From Mycobacterium sp. (lineage in GTDB: Bacteria > Actinomycetota > Actinomycetes > Mycobacteriales > Mycobacteriaceae), in contig NZ_JAOPWB010000150.1 in assembly GCF_025965855.1 (NCBI RefSeq), forward strand, positions 1 through 59,277: a stretch of DNA of 59,277 bases. The letters run 5' to 3'. Both the position numbers and the translations under genes were made by a program. The notes beneath the pieces were generated by a model. That model had not been told where the DNA came from. It did no database searches and was given only the letters and a program-made list of their open reading frames with translations. Below, one piece after another: positions 41,244-49,748 of the stretch (the first letter of the stretch is position 1; every line of letters starts with the position of its first letter).

Positions 41244-42166
41244 ATGTCGATTCTCTCGGTGCCCGTCGTCGCTGATCTCGCGGCACGAGCACTCAAACAA
41301 GTAGCGGAACGGAGCGCTCGCCTGCGGCCCGCGGACGCGCTGCGCTTCGATGAGATCGACGCCCGCACTACGCCGTTGAGGCTTCCCACCCGTCACGGCG
41401 ATGTGCGCGCAACGGCTTATCACCCGCCGGATCGCGGGCCCGACCGCGGCGTGTACGTCAACTTCCACGGCGGCGGATTCGTCCTCGGGAACTGCGAACA
41501 AGACGATCCGTGGTGCCGATACCTGGCCGCCCATGCCCAAGTCACGGTCCTCAATGTCGATTACGCGCTCGCGCCCGCCCACCGGTTTCCGGTTGCCATC
41601 GAGCAGGCCTATGACGTACTGCGTTGGGCCGCCGACAACGAACGAGATTGGGACGGAACACGACTGTGCCTGGGGGGCCAAGCTCCGGCGGCGCCATCGC
41701 CACGGGCGCCGCACGGCTCGCGCGTGACTTGGGCACACCGCGGCTGCGGCTGCAGGTCGTCCACTACGCGCCGCTGGATCTGGTGACACCAGGGAAAGAC
41801 AAGATCGCCCGCGCGCCCCGGGGGCTGATCACCCCGTGGCTGTGCGAACTCTTCAACACCGCATACATCCCCGACCCACGGCGACGCCACGACCCGTTGG
41901 CCTCACCGGCCTGGGGTGACAATTCGCGCGATGTCGGCGGGATCGCGCCCGCCGTCGTCGTCACGTGTGAGCTCGACCGGCTTCGCGACGAAGGGGTCCG
42001 CTACGCGCAAGCCCTACGCGACGCCGGCGAGCTGGCGCTTCACTACGACATCCCGGACGTCGACCATGGCTACAACCTGTACGACCCGCAGCACCGATCG
42101 ACCACCGAAAACGTTTACCAACTGCTCGCCGAACACGTCCGCCGCGCCGTCGCCGACGCCGCGTGA
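41244..42166 (+). pseudogene. alpha/beta-hydrolase (HSL-type esterase), frameshifted
   Basis: Two frames together encode one hormone-sensitive-lipase-type esterase. The first (41244-41786) carries the oxyanion-hole motif FHGGGFVLGN and VDYALAPAHRFPVAIEQAYD and LCLGG. The second (from about 41680 to 42166) carries SSGGAIATGAARLARDLG, ELDRLRDEGVRYA and the Asp/His end (DVDHGYNLYDP). One missing base in the GGGGGGCCAAGC tract (41672-41683) breaks the frame exactly at the G-x-S-x-G nucleophile elbow. Either it is a recent pseudogene or a homopolymer sequencing error. The start abuts the padC stop, so it was probably an operon with padC. Confidence 0.8.
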
Positions 42167-42188
42167 CCGTGCCGGACGGAGGTTTTTA

Positions 42189-42231
42189 TGGTGCGCCGTC
42201 AGGGTTTCGAACCCCGGACCCGCTGATTAAG
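42189..42231. repeat. tRNA-Lys 3'-end att repeat, copy 1 (outer island end)
   Basis: A 43-bp copy of the 3' end of tRNA-Lys, identical to 46973-47015 and 52129-52171, running from the CCA end through the T arm to the anticodon stem. This is the usual crossover region of tRNA-directed integrases. It marks the left limit of the island, 22 bases after the esterase pseudogene. Confidence 0.93.
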
Positions 42232-42765
42232 AGCTGGCAGGTTATGTCCATTCCTGTCGGGTCCGATTCGCGCCCTGTTCACGTTGTGCCGCAAGCGATT
42301 CGCTCTCCCAATTGTTCCGGTTGGGGCTGGTCCCTTCCGGTCGATCGCGTGTCATTTGCGCCGCATAAGCGTCACTGCGCCCTAGATCTCGCTGGCAAAT
42401 TTGCTGACGGGCACTGTCAAGCCCAATCGCATGGTCACAGCCCATCAGTCGGATCCGGTCAAGCAAGCCTGCTGTAACGGCGCCATCTATGACCTCAACT
42501 CGTCCAGCGGGGCGTTGAATCATGCGGACGAGGTGTGGATCTCCTGACGCACTCGTCGGCGATTGAAATCGATGACATTCTTAAGGCACTTCAGTCCGCA
42601 CCGAGCCGTCAGAGCGTAGGAAACCGACATTTATCGTGAAGACTCGATTGTCGGGAATATCCCGCTCGCGTATATATTCTTAAGCTCCCTCATGGTGGAG
42701 TTGCGCTTCAAATAGCCAATTCGTTGCAGAAAGTGGCGAGTCCGTTGATCTGGTGGAAGCGCAGA
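42232..42765. other. island end, attachment arm region, no gene
   Basis: No gene seen. At 42316-42371 is a 56-bp segment about 87% identical to 47099-47154. Its last 22 bases (42350-42371) are identical to 47133-47154. It lies 161 bases from the start of the att core, against 160 bases for the other copy. This looks like an integrase arm-site region. Further right the sequence is AT-richer than the core genes. Confidence 0.6.
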
Positions 42766-42996
42766 TCATCGCGCCGCCTTGGTGGCTTCGCGCTGAGCCT
42801 TCTCTTTCACGTGGGTTGAGCAGCAATGCCCCATATCGCAATGGTATCGGTCACTGCAATCATGCGAACAATAAACTGACGCGGCCGGAAGCCACTCCGG
42901 ATCGCACAGGTCACGCCGTCGGTCGTTCGGATCGAACGTGTGGCCGCAATGCACGCAGGTCTTGACCTTGGCCTTGGTCTTGGTCTTGGTAGCCAT
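42766..42996 (-). CDS. small cysteine-rich (zinc-ribbon-like) protein
   Basis: A 76-residue basic protein with CVHCGHTFDP, DLCDPEW and CSHDCSDRYHCDMGHCC: several Cys/His pairs suggesting one or two zinc sites, framed by Lys-rich termini (MATKTKTKAKVKTC at the start). No named family is recognised; it resembles small phage or mobile-element zinc proteins. ATG at 42996 is chosen; ATG at 43017 would add seven residues. It lies inside the first island unit, away from mmpS. Confidence 0.5.
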   Translation of the reverse strand: MATKTKTKAKVKTCVHCGHTFDPNDRRRDLCDPEWLPAASVYCSHDCSDRYHCDMGHCCSTHVKEKAQREATKAAR

Positions 42997-43578
42997 GCCG
43001 ATCAGAGTACGCGCCATGGCCCTAAAATCGGTGCCGGTTTCAGATCGACAACAATCGACGTCACGCAAACACATGGAGTGGAATTCAAAGTAGCATCGTT
43101 TGCGCCAGCGAATTAATTACTTTCTGAAACTAACTCAGCCGTCTTCGATTCTCGCTATCGCCGCAGGTCGACACGACCGCGGTCATTTCAATGAGATCGA
43201 CGGGCAACAGGTCAACGGGCAGAAAGCAGCGCCTCACAGCGAAATCGCCTGTAGCGCATAATGCTTCCATGTCTCCGACTCAACAACTGTCTCCGAGGGC
43301 CTTTCGCCTTACAACACGGTCGTGCGTATCGCTCTGTTGAGCGTCGCTTTGTGCTGTCCGCACGCGAGTAGCCCACCCAGGCGTCACGTCGTCGCCTAGC
43401 AAATTGATCAGGTGCCGCACAACGAGCGGGGCGGCTGCGGCCCGGGCGGGCGGTGCGGCTCCGACGCGACGGCGCGCCGCAGGAATTAGCTCGGCAGCTA
43501 TGGCGTTTGGCTAGCGGTGGCGCACGCGACGAGATGTCTTAATATCAGCCCGTCGGGCATTCCTAGTCGGGGGGCACG
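42997..43578. other. island intergenic stretch before mmpS
   Basis: About 580 bases with no gene I can support. The first half is AT-richer (around 43080-43150), then composition rises. It presumably holds the promoter of the mmpS-mmpL operon, but no clear element was identified. Confidence 0.4.
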
Positions 43579-44004
43579 GTGTTGAGGCTTCTCAAGCGGG
43601 CATGGGTTCTGCTGGTCGTTGTCGTGGCACTGATCATCGGCGGCGTTGCAGTGGACCGACTCAACGGCGTCTTCCCAGGACCTGGCTTGCCCAAGCCCGA
43701 TCCAAGGGATGCGACCCCGCCGTACGCGGCCAAGACTGCCATCTACGAAATCCTGGGACCGCCCGGAACGACCGGCGTCGTCAACTGGATGGATGCGGAG
43801 GCACAACCGCAGAAGGCCAACTTCATCACGTTGCCGTGGTCGAAGACGATCGTCGCCGAGATGCCCGGCATCTTCGCCTACGTCGTCGCCCAAGGTGACG
43901 GCCCCTCCATCGGCTGCCGGATCACCGTTGACGGCAAATTGGTCGATCAACAACAGGTCAACACGCGTGACGCGCAGGTTTCCTGTTTGGACAAATCCGC
44001 GTGA
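43579..44004 (+). CDS. MmpS-family accessory protein
   Basis: A 141-residue protein with an N-terminal membrane anchor (VLLVVVVALIIGGVAV) and a periplasmic beta-sandwich domain typical of MmpS (YEILGPPGTTGVVNWMDAEA, WSKTIVAEMPGIFAYVVAQG, IGCRITVDGKLVDQQQVN, two Cys). MmpS proteins assist MmpL transporters in exporting lipids or siderophores. GTG at 43579. Its stop overlaps the mmpL start (GTGA), so the two are coupled. It is cargo of the first island unit. Confidence 0.9.
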   Translation: MLRLLKRAWVLLVVVVALIIGGVAVDRLNGVFPGPGLPKPDPRDATPPYAAKTAIYEILGPPGTTGVVNWMDAEAQPQKANFITLPWSKTIVAEMPGIFAYVVAQGDGPSIGCRITVDGKLVDQQQVNTRDAQVSCLDKSA

Positions 44005-46937
44005 CCGACGAGACGAGCGATACGGACGAAATCCCCGTCGCGCAGCGCACCGAAGTTGAGCGCAAACCGCGTCTGGCCCGCACGATCCGCGTCTTGGCGC
44101 TGCCGATCGTCGTGATCTGGCTGCTGTTCGCGGTCGGCGTCAACGTCTTCGTCCCACAGTTGGAGGCGGTTGCCGAGGAAGTCTCGGTGCCGCTCTCGCC
44201 ATCCGACGCGCCTTCGGTGACCGGGATGAAGCACATCGGGGAGAAATTCAAGGAGTACGACTCCGACAACCTCGTCCTGGTGACCCTGGTCGGTGAGAAA
44301 CCTCTCGGCCAGGACGCTCACCAGTATTACGACGATCTGGTCAAGAAGCTGCAGCAGGACCACGAACACGTCGAGCATGCGCTGAATTTCTGGGGGCAGC
44401 GGTTTACGTCCTCGGGTGTCGAGAGCTACGACCACAAGGCCGCCTACGTCCAGGTCAACCTGCGCGGTGACCAGGGCGGAGCCGTCGGCGACAAGTCGGT
44501 TGACTCGGTTCGCAAGGTCGTCGCGGATTCGAAGCCGCCGGCGGGGGTGAAGGCCTACGTCGCGGGTCAGGGAGCGCTGACCGCCGACACGATCGTTGTC
44601 GGTAACGCGAGCCTGTTCAAGATGACGATCATCACCGTCATCATCATCGCGATCATGCTGATGTTCGTCTACCGGTCCATCGGCACTGTGCTGCTGACGA
44701 TGGTGATTCTGTTCGTCGGACTGGCCACCGGCCGAGGCGTGGTAGCGCTGTTGGGCGAAACCGGCATCATGGGGCTTTCGACCTTTGCCGTCAACTTGCT
44801 GACGGCGCTGGCCATCGCGGCCGGTACCGACTACGCGATATTCATGGTGGGCCGCTACCAGGAGGGTCGCGAGCGGGGACTGGACCGCGAAGCGGCCTAC
44901 TACGACACGTTCGCCGGGGTTACCAAGGTGGTGCTGGGCTCGGGTTTGACGATTGTCGGGGCGCTGGCCTGTCTGCATTTCACTCGGCTGCCCTACTTCA
45001 GTTCGCTGGCGTTTCCGTGCGCAGTAGGTCTGCTGGTGGTGGTGGCCGCCGGGGTGACCCTGACGCCGGCGCTGATCGTGTTCGCGAGCGGCTTCGGTCT
45101 ATTCGATCCGAAGCGAAAGTTCAACTACACCCGGTGGCGCCGTTTGGCGACGGCCATCGTGCGGTGGCCGGCGCCCATCCTCGCTACTTCCGTGATCCTG
45201 GCGATTGTCGGCGCCCTGGGCTTGATGGGCTTCAACCCTCGCTACAACGACCTGTACTACCTACCGCAGAGTGCGTCCTCAGTTAAGGCGTACAACGCGG
45301 CCGATCAACACTTCACCCAGGCCCGTTTGAATCCGGACCTTCTGATGATCGAATCGGACCACGATCTGCGCAATCCCACCGACATGCTGGTCCTGGACAA
45401 GATTGCTGGAGCCATCTTCCGGGTGCCCGGCATCGAACGGGTGCAGAGCATCACCAGGCCACTTGGCCCGCCAATTGAAGACGGATCCATTCCGTTCCAG
45501 CTCAGTGTGCAGAGCGCGCCGATCCGGGACAACCTCAATTACCTGAGGGCCCGTGTCGGCGACATCAAGAAGATCACCGGTTTCCTCGACACTCAGATCG
45601 CCCTATTAGAGCGCCAGTACAAGGTGACCCAGGATCTCGCGAACGCGGCGGACGACAGCTCGAAAACCACGGGCGACACGGCGGCGATCACGGATGCAAT
45701 CCGGGACCACATCGCTGATTTCGACGACTTCTGGAGACCGCTTCGCAGTTACTTCTATTGGGAGAAGCACTGCTACGACATCCCGATCTGCCTCTCGTTA
45801 CGAAGCCTGTTCGACGCCTTGGACGGGTTCGATCAGCTCGCCGAGCAGTTCCACAAACTCACGAAAGACCTCGGCGACACGGCTAGAGCCACGCACGAAC
45901 TGCTGGCGATTATTCCTGAGAATATCGCTGTCTCGAAGTCGATCAGGGATACGACGCTGACCATCTACAGCTCGTTCGACAGTCTGATCGATCAGTTCGA
46001 CCGGCTGACCGACACGAACGCCGTGATGGGCAAGTCGTTCAACGACTCTCGAACAGAAAGCCTGTTCTACCTGCCGCCCGAGATCTTCCAGAACTCCGAC
46101 TTTCAGTTCGGGTTGAGTTTGATGGTGTCGCCGGACGGCAAAGCCGCTCGCTTCATCATCACCCACGCGGTGGATCCGGCGACGACGAAGGGAATCGCGT
46201 CCGTCGATCAGGAGCGCCAGGCGGCCAAGGAGGCGTTGAAACTCACCTCGCTGGAGAACGCCGACATCTACCTCGGCGGTACGGCCGCGACGTTTCACGA
46301 CATCGCCAACGGCGCCAAGTACGACCTGATGATCGCCGGGGTGGCCTCGATCGTGCTCATCTTCATCATCATGGTGATCGTCACCCGCGCTTTGGTCGCT
46401 GCGGGCGTCATCGTCGGCACGATCGTGATGTCGCTGGGGGCCGCCTTCGGGTTCTCGACACTGATCTGGCAGCACCTTCTTAATTTCCAGTTGCACTGGG
46501 TGGCAACCGAATTCGCGTTAATCGTGCTCTTGGCGGTGGGGTCGGATTACAACCTGATGCTAGTGTCCCGGATCGAGGAAGAGATCGGAGCCGGCCTGAA
46601 AACGGGACTCATCCGGGGCATGGGTGTTACCGGCCCGGTGGTGACTGCCGCCGGTGTGGTGTTCGCCGCCACCATGGGCACAATGATCACCAGCGATCTC
46701 CGGGCGATCGGCCAATTCGGCACGACGATCGGCATCGGCCTCCTGTTCGACACCTTCGTCGTCCGATCGCTCATCACGCCGTCGATCATGACGGTGATGG
46801 GACGCTGGTTCTGGTGGCCGAAGCGGGTACGGGTCCGCCCGGCCAGCCAGATGCTTCGGTCCGTCGGGCCGCGCCCGCTGGTTCGTGCACTGTTGTACCA
46901 GCCGCGGCACGCGGTCCCGCCGGATCCGCAGACGTAG
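44001..46937 (+). CDS. MmpL-family RND transporter
   Basis: A 978-residue inner-membrane RND exporter with two MMPL domains. TM1 is near residue 30, a first helix bundle lies at about 205-400 and a second at about 780-935, with large periplasmic loops between. The proton-relay Asp-Tyr pairs are present in both halves: AGTDYAIFMVGRYQE (about 275) and VGSDYNLMLVSRIEEE (about 847). Size and layout match MmpL4/MmpL5-type proteins that work with MmpS, exporting siderophores or lipids and sometimes drugs. The cargo is not predictable here. GTG at 44001 overlaps the mmpS stop. The gene ends only 35 bases before att copy 2. Confidence 0.93.
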   Translation: MTDETSDTDEIPVAQRTEVERKPRLARTIRVLALPIVVIWLLFAVGVNVFVPQLEAVAEEVSVPLSPSDAPSVTGMKHIGEKFKEYDSDNLVLVTLVGEKPLGQDAHQYYDDLVKKLQQDHEHVEHALNFWGQRFTSSGVESYDHKAAYVQVNLRGDQGGAVGDKSVDSVRKVVADSKPPAGVKAYVAGQGALTADTIVVGNASLFKMTIITVIIIAIMLMFVYRSIGTVLLTMVILFVGLATGRGVVALLGETGIMGLSTFAVNLLTALAIAAGTDYAIFMVGRYQEGRERGLDREAAYYDTFAGVTKVVLGSGLTIVGALACLHFTRLPYFSSLAFPCAVGLLVVVAAGVTLTPALIVFASGFGLFDPKRKFNYTRWRRLATAIVRWPAPILATSVILAIVGALGLMGFNPRYNDLYYLPQSASSVKAYNAADQHFTQARLNPDLLMIESDHDLRNPTDMLVLDKIAGAIFRVPGIERVQSITRPLGPPIEDGSIPFQLSVQSAPIRDNLNYLRARVGDIKKITGFLDTQIALLERQYKVTQDLANAADDSSKTTGDTAAITDAIRDHIADFDDFWRPLRSYFYWEKHCYDIPICLSLRSLFDALDGFDQLAEQFHKLTKDLGDTARATHELLAIIPENIAVSKSIRDTTLTIYSSFDSLIDQFDRLTDTNAVMGKSFNDSRTESLFYLPPEIFQNSDFQFGLSLMVSPDGKAARFIITHAVDPATTKGIASVDQERQAAKEALKLTSLENADIYLGGTAATFHDIANGAKYDLMIAGVASIVLIFIIMVIVTRALVAAGVIVGTIVMSLGAAFGFSTLIWQHLLNFQLHWVATEFALIVLLAVGSDYNLMLVSRIEEEIGAGLKTGLIRGMGVTGPVVTAAGVVFAATMGTMITSDLRAIGQFGTTIGIGLLFDTFVVRSLITPSIMTVMGRWFWWPKRVRVRPASQMLRSVGPRPLVRALLYQPRHAVPPDPQT

Positions 46938-46972
46938 CATCCGGCACAGCACGCGCCGCCGATTGCAGATTG

Positions 46973-47015
46973 TGGTGCGCCGTCAGGGTTTCGAACCCCG
47001 GACCCGCTGATTAAG
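46973..47015. repeat. tRNA-Lys 3'-end att repeat, copy 2 (junction of two units)
   Basis: The same 43 bases as 42189-42231 and 52129-52171, without the rest of the tRNA. Its position between the mmpS-mmpL unit and the MerR-operon unit shows two successive integrations at the same site. Confidence 0.93.
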
Positions 47016-47098
47016 GGCGGGCGGCTGGGGTCGCTTCCCGTCGGATTCGGTCGCGTGCCGTTCGCGCTGGACAGTGGCGGTTTGCATACACGGTTGCA

Positions 47099-47154
47099 TC
47101 CGGTTGAGGCTGGTCGCTTTCGGTCCGTTCGCTGTCATTTGCGCCGCATAAGCG
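47099..47154. repeat. attachment arm-region repeat, copy 2
   Basis: A 56-bp segment about 87% identical to 42316-42371, with the last 22 bases identical. Its distance from the att core differs from the other copy by one base. Confidence 0.75.
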
Positions 47155-47232
47155 GCAGCTGGCCTTATGCCCGTTAGCAAATTAGCTGGATCGCGACGAA
47201 GATACGCCCAACGGACAGTGTGTAGCCATGCC

Positions 47233-47764
47233 ATGCCTGATAGAGGAGACAACCGGGCGAAGCGGTCGGCAGCGGGTGGTATCCCGACCCGAACGGAAGG
47301 CGGGCAAACAAGCTCTACTGGGACGGCGAGGAGTGGCACACCGCGCCGCCACCTGCACCGCCTGCCAGGCGCAAGAAGCGGCGAATCTGGCCGTGGGTGC
47401 TCGGCATCGTGCCTGTGCTGTTCCTGATCGTTCGGTGCTCGGATAGCGGGCATTGAAAGCTTGCAGACCTCGCCATCGGCAAGTCCAAGCCAGTCGGCCA
47501 GTCCAACTCCAAAGAGCCGTTCCCGACCGAATACATGCGAGGTAACGGCACATACGAAATGGGCGGTATCGACGGCCAGGATTGGGGAGTGAGGCAGTCC
47601 GACGGTGCCCCAGTGGTGTCTGCAATTGGTCGATCCGCAGCGTGGCCCGATATAAGGGAGCCGACATCCTGGGCAGCGGACAGGCCGGGACGGGCGGGAA
47701 GGCTCACGTGAACCTCCAGGCTACGGCGACGTGGATAGCGGTCCGGCGAGAATGTGTTACATGA
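47233..47764 (+). pseudogene. DUF2510 membrane protein, degraded by frameshifts
   Basis: ATG at 47233 starts MPDRGDNRAKRSA. One base out of frame the sequence continues AGWYPDPNGRRANKLYWDG and EEWHTAPPPAPPARRKKRR, the DUF2510 GWYPDP...YWDG motif, then a membrane helix (IWPWVLGIVPVLFLIV) with a stop at 47456. Farther on, fragments such as GTYEMGGIDGQDWGVRQSDG and GGKAHVNLQATATWIAV in shifted frames look like the extracellular domain. The original gene probably had about 175 codons and is now broken at least twice. Confidence 0.55.
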
Positions 47765-49157
47765 GCCGGCGATGTACTTCGGAAGCCAAACATAGTTCGG
47801 CGAGATCCTTTGGGCGCGAGAGAGATCGGCCGCTGTGTTTCTCGATCCGGCGCAGTCGATGGCGCACGGTGTTGGGATGGCAGTTGAGCACCTCGGCGGC
47901 GCTGCGCACCGATGCGTCGTTCTCCTGCCACACCCGAAACGTTTCGCACAGTACCTTGCGTTCGTAGTCGGGGAGGTCGTCAAAGCCTGTCAAAACATTT
48001 GCGATCGATTTCAGCATCACCTTGGGGGCAGCGACTGCCGCAGTGGCCAGAATCGAGCCGTCGAACACCGCAACCGGCGAGGAATGGTGGGGTCGGCCCC
48101 GCTCCATCACCTTGGCGATATGCAGCGCCTGCGGCGCGTCGCGCAGATCGTCGAAACACGAACTGACCCCCACCCGATCCGTCGCCAACCGCGACACCAA
48201 ACCGAGAATCGCGTCAAGTTGTCGCTCAGATTTGACGTGCACGATCCCGACCTGCAAATCGGGTTGAAGCCGCCACGCCGAATACACGTCGAGGCCGCGC
48301 AGCTTGGATTCCACCGCTGGCAATGCCTCGCTGCCCAGCACCGGAACCTCCGCGGCGATGACCACGAACGGACCCCTGGCCGGCAGCCGCAGCCAACTAG
48401 CTGCCTCTGACAAGCTCCACCGATCAGTGACTCGCCCCTCGAGCAACGAATCAACCAGGAACGGACGCTGAGACACGTCGCCCAGGAGCTGCCTCTTCTG
48501 CTCATCGCGGTATCCGGCCACCACGACACTCGCGACAAGTTCGGCGAAGCCGCTGATGCGGACCTCGGTATCGGCCGGCATGGGGCCCGGTTCTGCCGAA
48601 CCGACGGCCGCGAGTCCCCGGACGCTGCCGTCGACGATGAGCGGGACTCCCACAGCCGCGCGGACGCCGACCGCACGCACCCGTGCAGGGATCGAACCGG
48701 CAATGTTCTCGTAGCTGTCTATCCTCGCGGGCAGACCGGTGCGGTACACCACCGTTGCCAAAGTGTTTGCCTCGATCGAGATGCGAGTGCCTACAGGCCA
48801 CTTGGCAAGCGCGGCCGGAGTAGCGGCAGCGGCCACCAGCGTAACCTCGCCCGTTGGCTCAAAGCGCCATATTCCGGCGGTGAAGGCATCGAGGCATCGG
48901 CGCATTTCCTCGGCCACAGCGCGGCTCACCTCCGACGGTTCGCCGCCGCGCGCGAGCAGCGTGCCCAGCCGCCGCAGGGCCGCTTGCTCGGCGACTAGCC
49001 GGCGATACTCGGTGTGCAGCGCGACATCGTCGAGATGCTCGTCAAGTTGCCCAGCAAGGGGTCGTTCGTCGGCGGAGCTGAGCAGTTCGTCCACGATTTC
49101 ATACCCTTTCCTGCTGTTTTCTGGACCACGCTGATCGCGCGACTGGTGTTCAGTCAT
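47757..49157 (-). CDS. PucR/CdaR-type regulator with GAF domain
   Basis: A 466-residue regulator. A GAF domain spans roughly residues 45-215 (RRLGTLLARGGEPSEVSRAV, VGVRAAVGVPLIVDGSVRGL). A middle GGDEF-like region follows, and the C-terminal PucR helix-turn-helix is NDASVRSAAEVLNCHPNTVR and HRLRRIEKHSGR. Such proteins respond to small organic ligands and activate neighbouring catabolic genes. ATG at 49157 overlaps the end of the MaoC-like gene by eight bases, making it the last gene of the four-gene operon starting at 51267. Confidence 0.85.
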   Translation of the reverse strand: MTEHQSRDQRGPENSRKGYEIVDELLSSADERPLAGQLDEHLDDVALHTEYRRLVAEQAALRRLGTLLARGGEPSEVSRAVAEEMRRCLDAFTAGIWRFEPTGEVTLVAAAATPAALAKWPVGTRISIEANTLATVVYRTGLPARIDSYENIAGSIPARVRAVGVRAAVGVPLIVDGSVRGLAAVGSAEPGPMPADTEVRISGFAELVASVVVAGYRDEQKRQLLGDVSQRPFLVDSLLEGRVTDRWSLSEAASWLRLPARGPFVVIAAEVPVLGSEALPAVESKLRGLDVYSAWRLQPDLQVGIVHVKSERQLDAILGLVSRLATDRVGVSSCFDDLRDAPQALHIAKVMERGRPHHSSPVAVFDGSILATAAVAAPKVMLKSIANVLTGFDDLPDYERKVLCETFRVWQENDASVRSAAEVLNCHPNTVRHRLRRIEKHSGRSLSRPKDLAELCLASEVHRRLM

Positions 49158-49653
49158 CGCCGTTTCGTACGCCCCGCTGACGCCGCAGCAGGTACTTGTG
49201 CTGGCCCGACAGCACGAGTTGCCCACTCTGGTTGTGGATGGTGACCGCTGTGACCACGATGCCGTCGTTGCCCTTCGGCTCCAGGCCGGTGATCGTCAGC
49301 GCCGGGTACAAGGTGTCCCCGGAGTGCACCTCGGCCAGGAAGGTGCAGGACAGTTCAAGAAAGCTGATGAACACCTCGCCGATGAAGTGCGGGAACAAGG
49401 TGGCTCCCGGGGCGGTGAAGGCCAGTACCTGGAGGCCGTGGACAACCGGCGCGACATGTCCGTGCTTGCGCGCCCACTCGGCGTCGTAGTGCACCGGGTG
49501 ATTGTCCATAGAGACCGTCTGGAAAGCTGCCGCGCGGGCGTCGGTCAGGGTGCGGCCGGGGGCCCGGAAGACCTCGCCGATGCGAAGGTCCTCGAACGTC
49601 CTGGCCGGGACGATCAGGAACGCGTTGGGGTCGAAGTCGGTACTGACAGTCAT
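49150..49653 (-). CDS. MaoC-family dehydratase/hydratase
   Basis: A 167-residue single hot-dog protein. RTFEDLRIGEVFRAPGRTLT begins the domain and the hydratase motif is SMDNHPVHYDAEWARKHG, with the Asn/His/Asp catalytic arrangement of R-specific enoyl-CoA hydratases. VVHGLQVLAF follows. It would add water to an enoyl-CoA or act on a related thioester. ATG at 49653. It lies between the epimerase-like gene (95-base gap) and the PucR gene (overlap), so it is part of one transcript in the second island unit. Confidence 0.85.
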   Translation of the reverse strand: MTVSTDFDPNAFLIVPARTFEDLRIGEVFRAPGRTLTDARAAAFQTVSMDNHPVHYDAEWARKHGHVAPVVHGLQVLAFTAPGATLFPHFIGEVFISFLELSCTFLAEVHSGDTLYPALTITGLEPKGNDGIVVTAVTIHNQSGQLVLSGQHKYLLRRQRGVRNGDD

Positions 49654-49748
49654 CGCGCTCTTTCAGCTCTGGAGATGATTCTGGACAACTCGTTTACCAC
49701 GACGGGGAGCGCTGGCATTCATCCGCGTTGATCTGCGATGACATTCAT

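Noticed and set aside
41916..47014. Recurrent peptide ending WCAVRVSNPGPAD in several frames
   Set aside because: This is antisense translation of the tRNA-Lys 3' end at each att copy, not a conserved protein domain.
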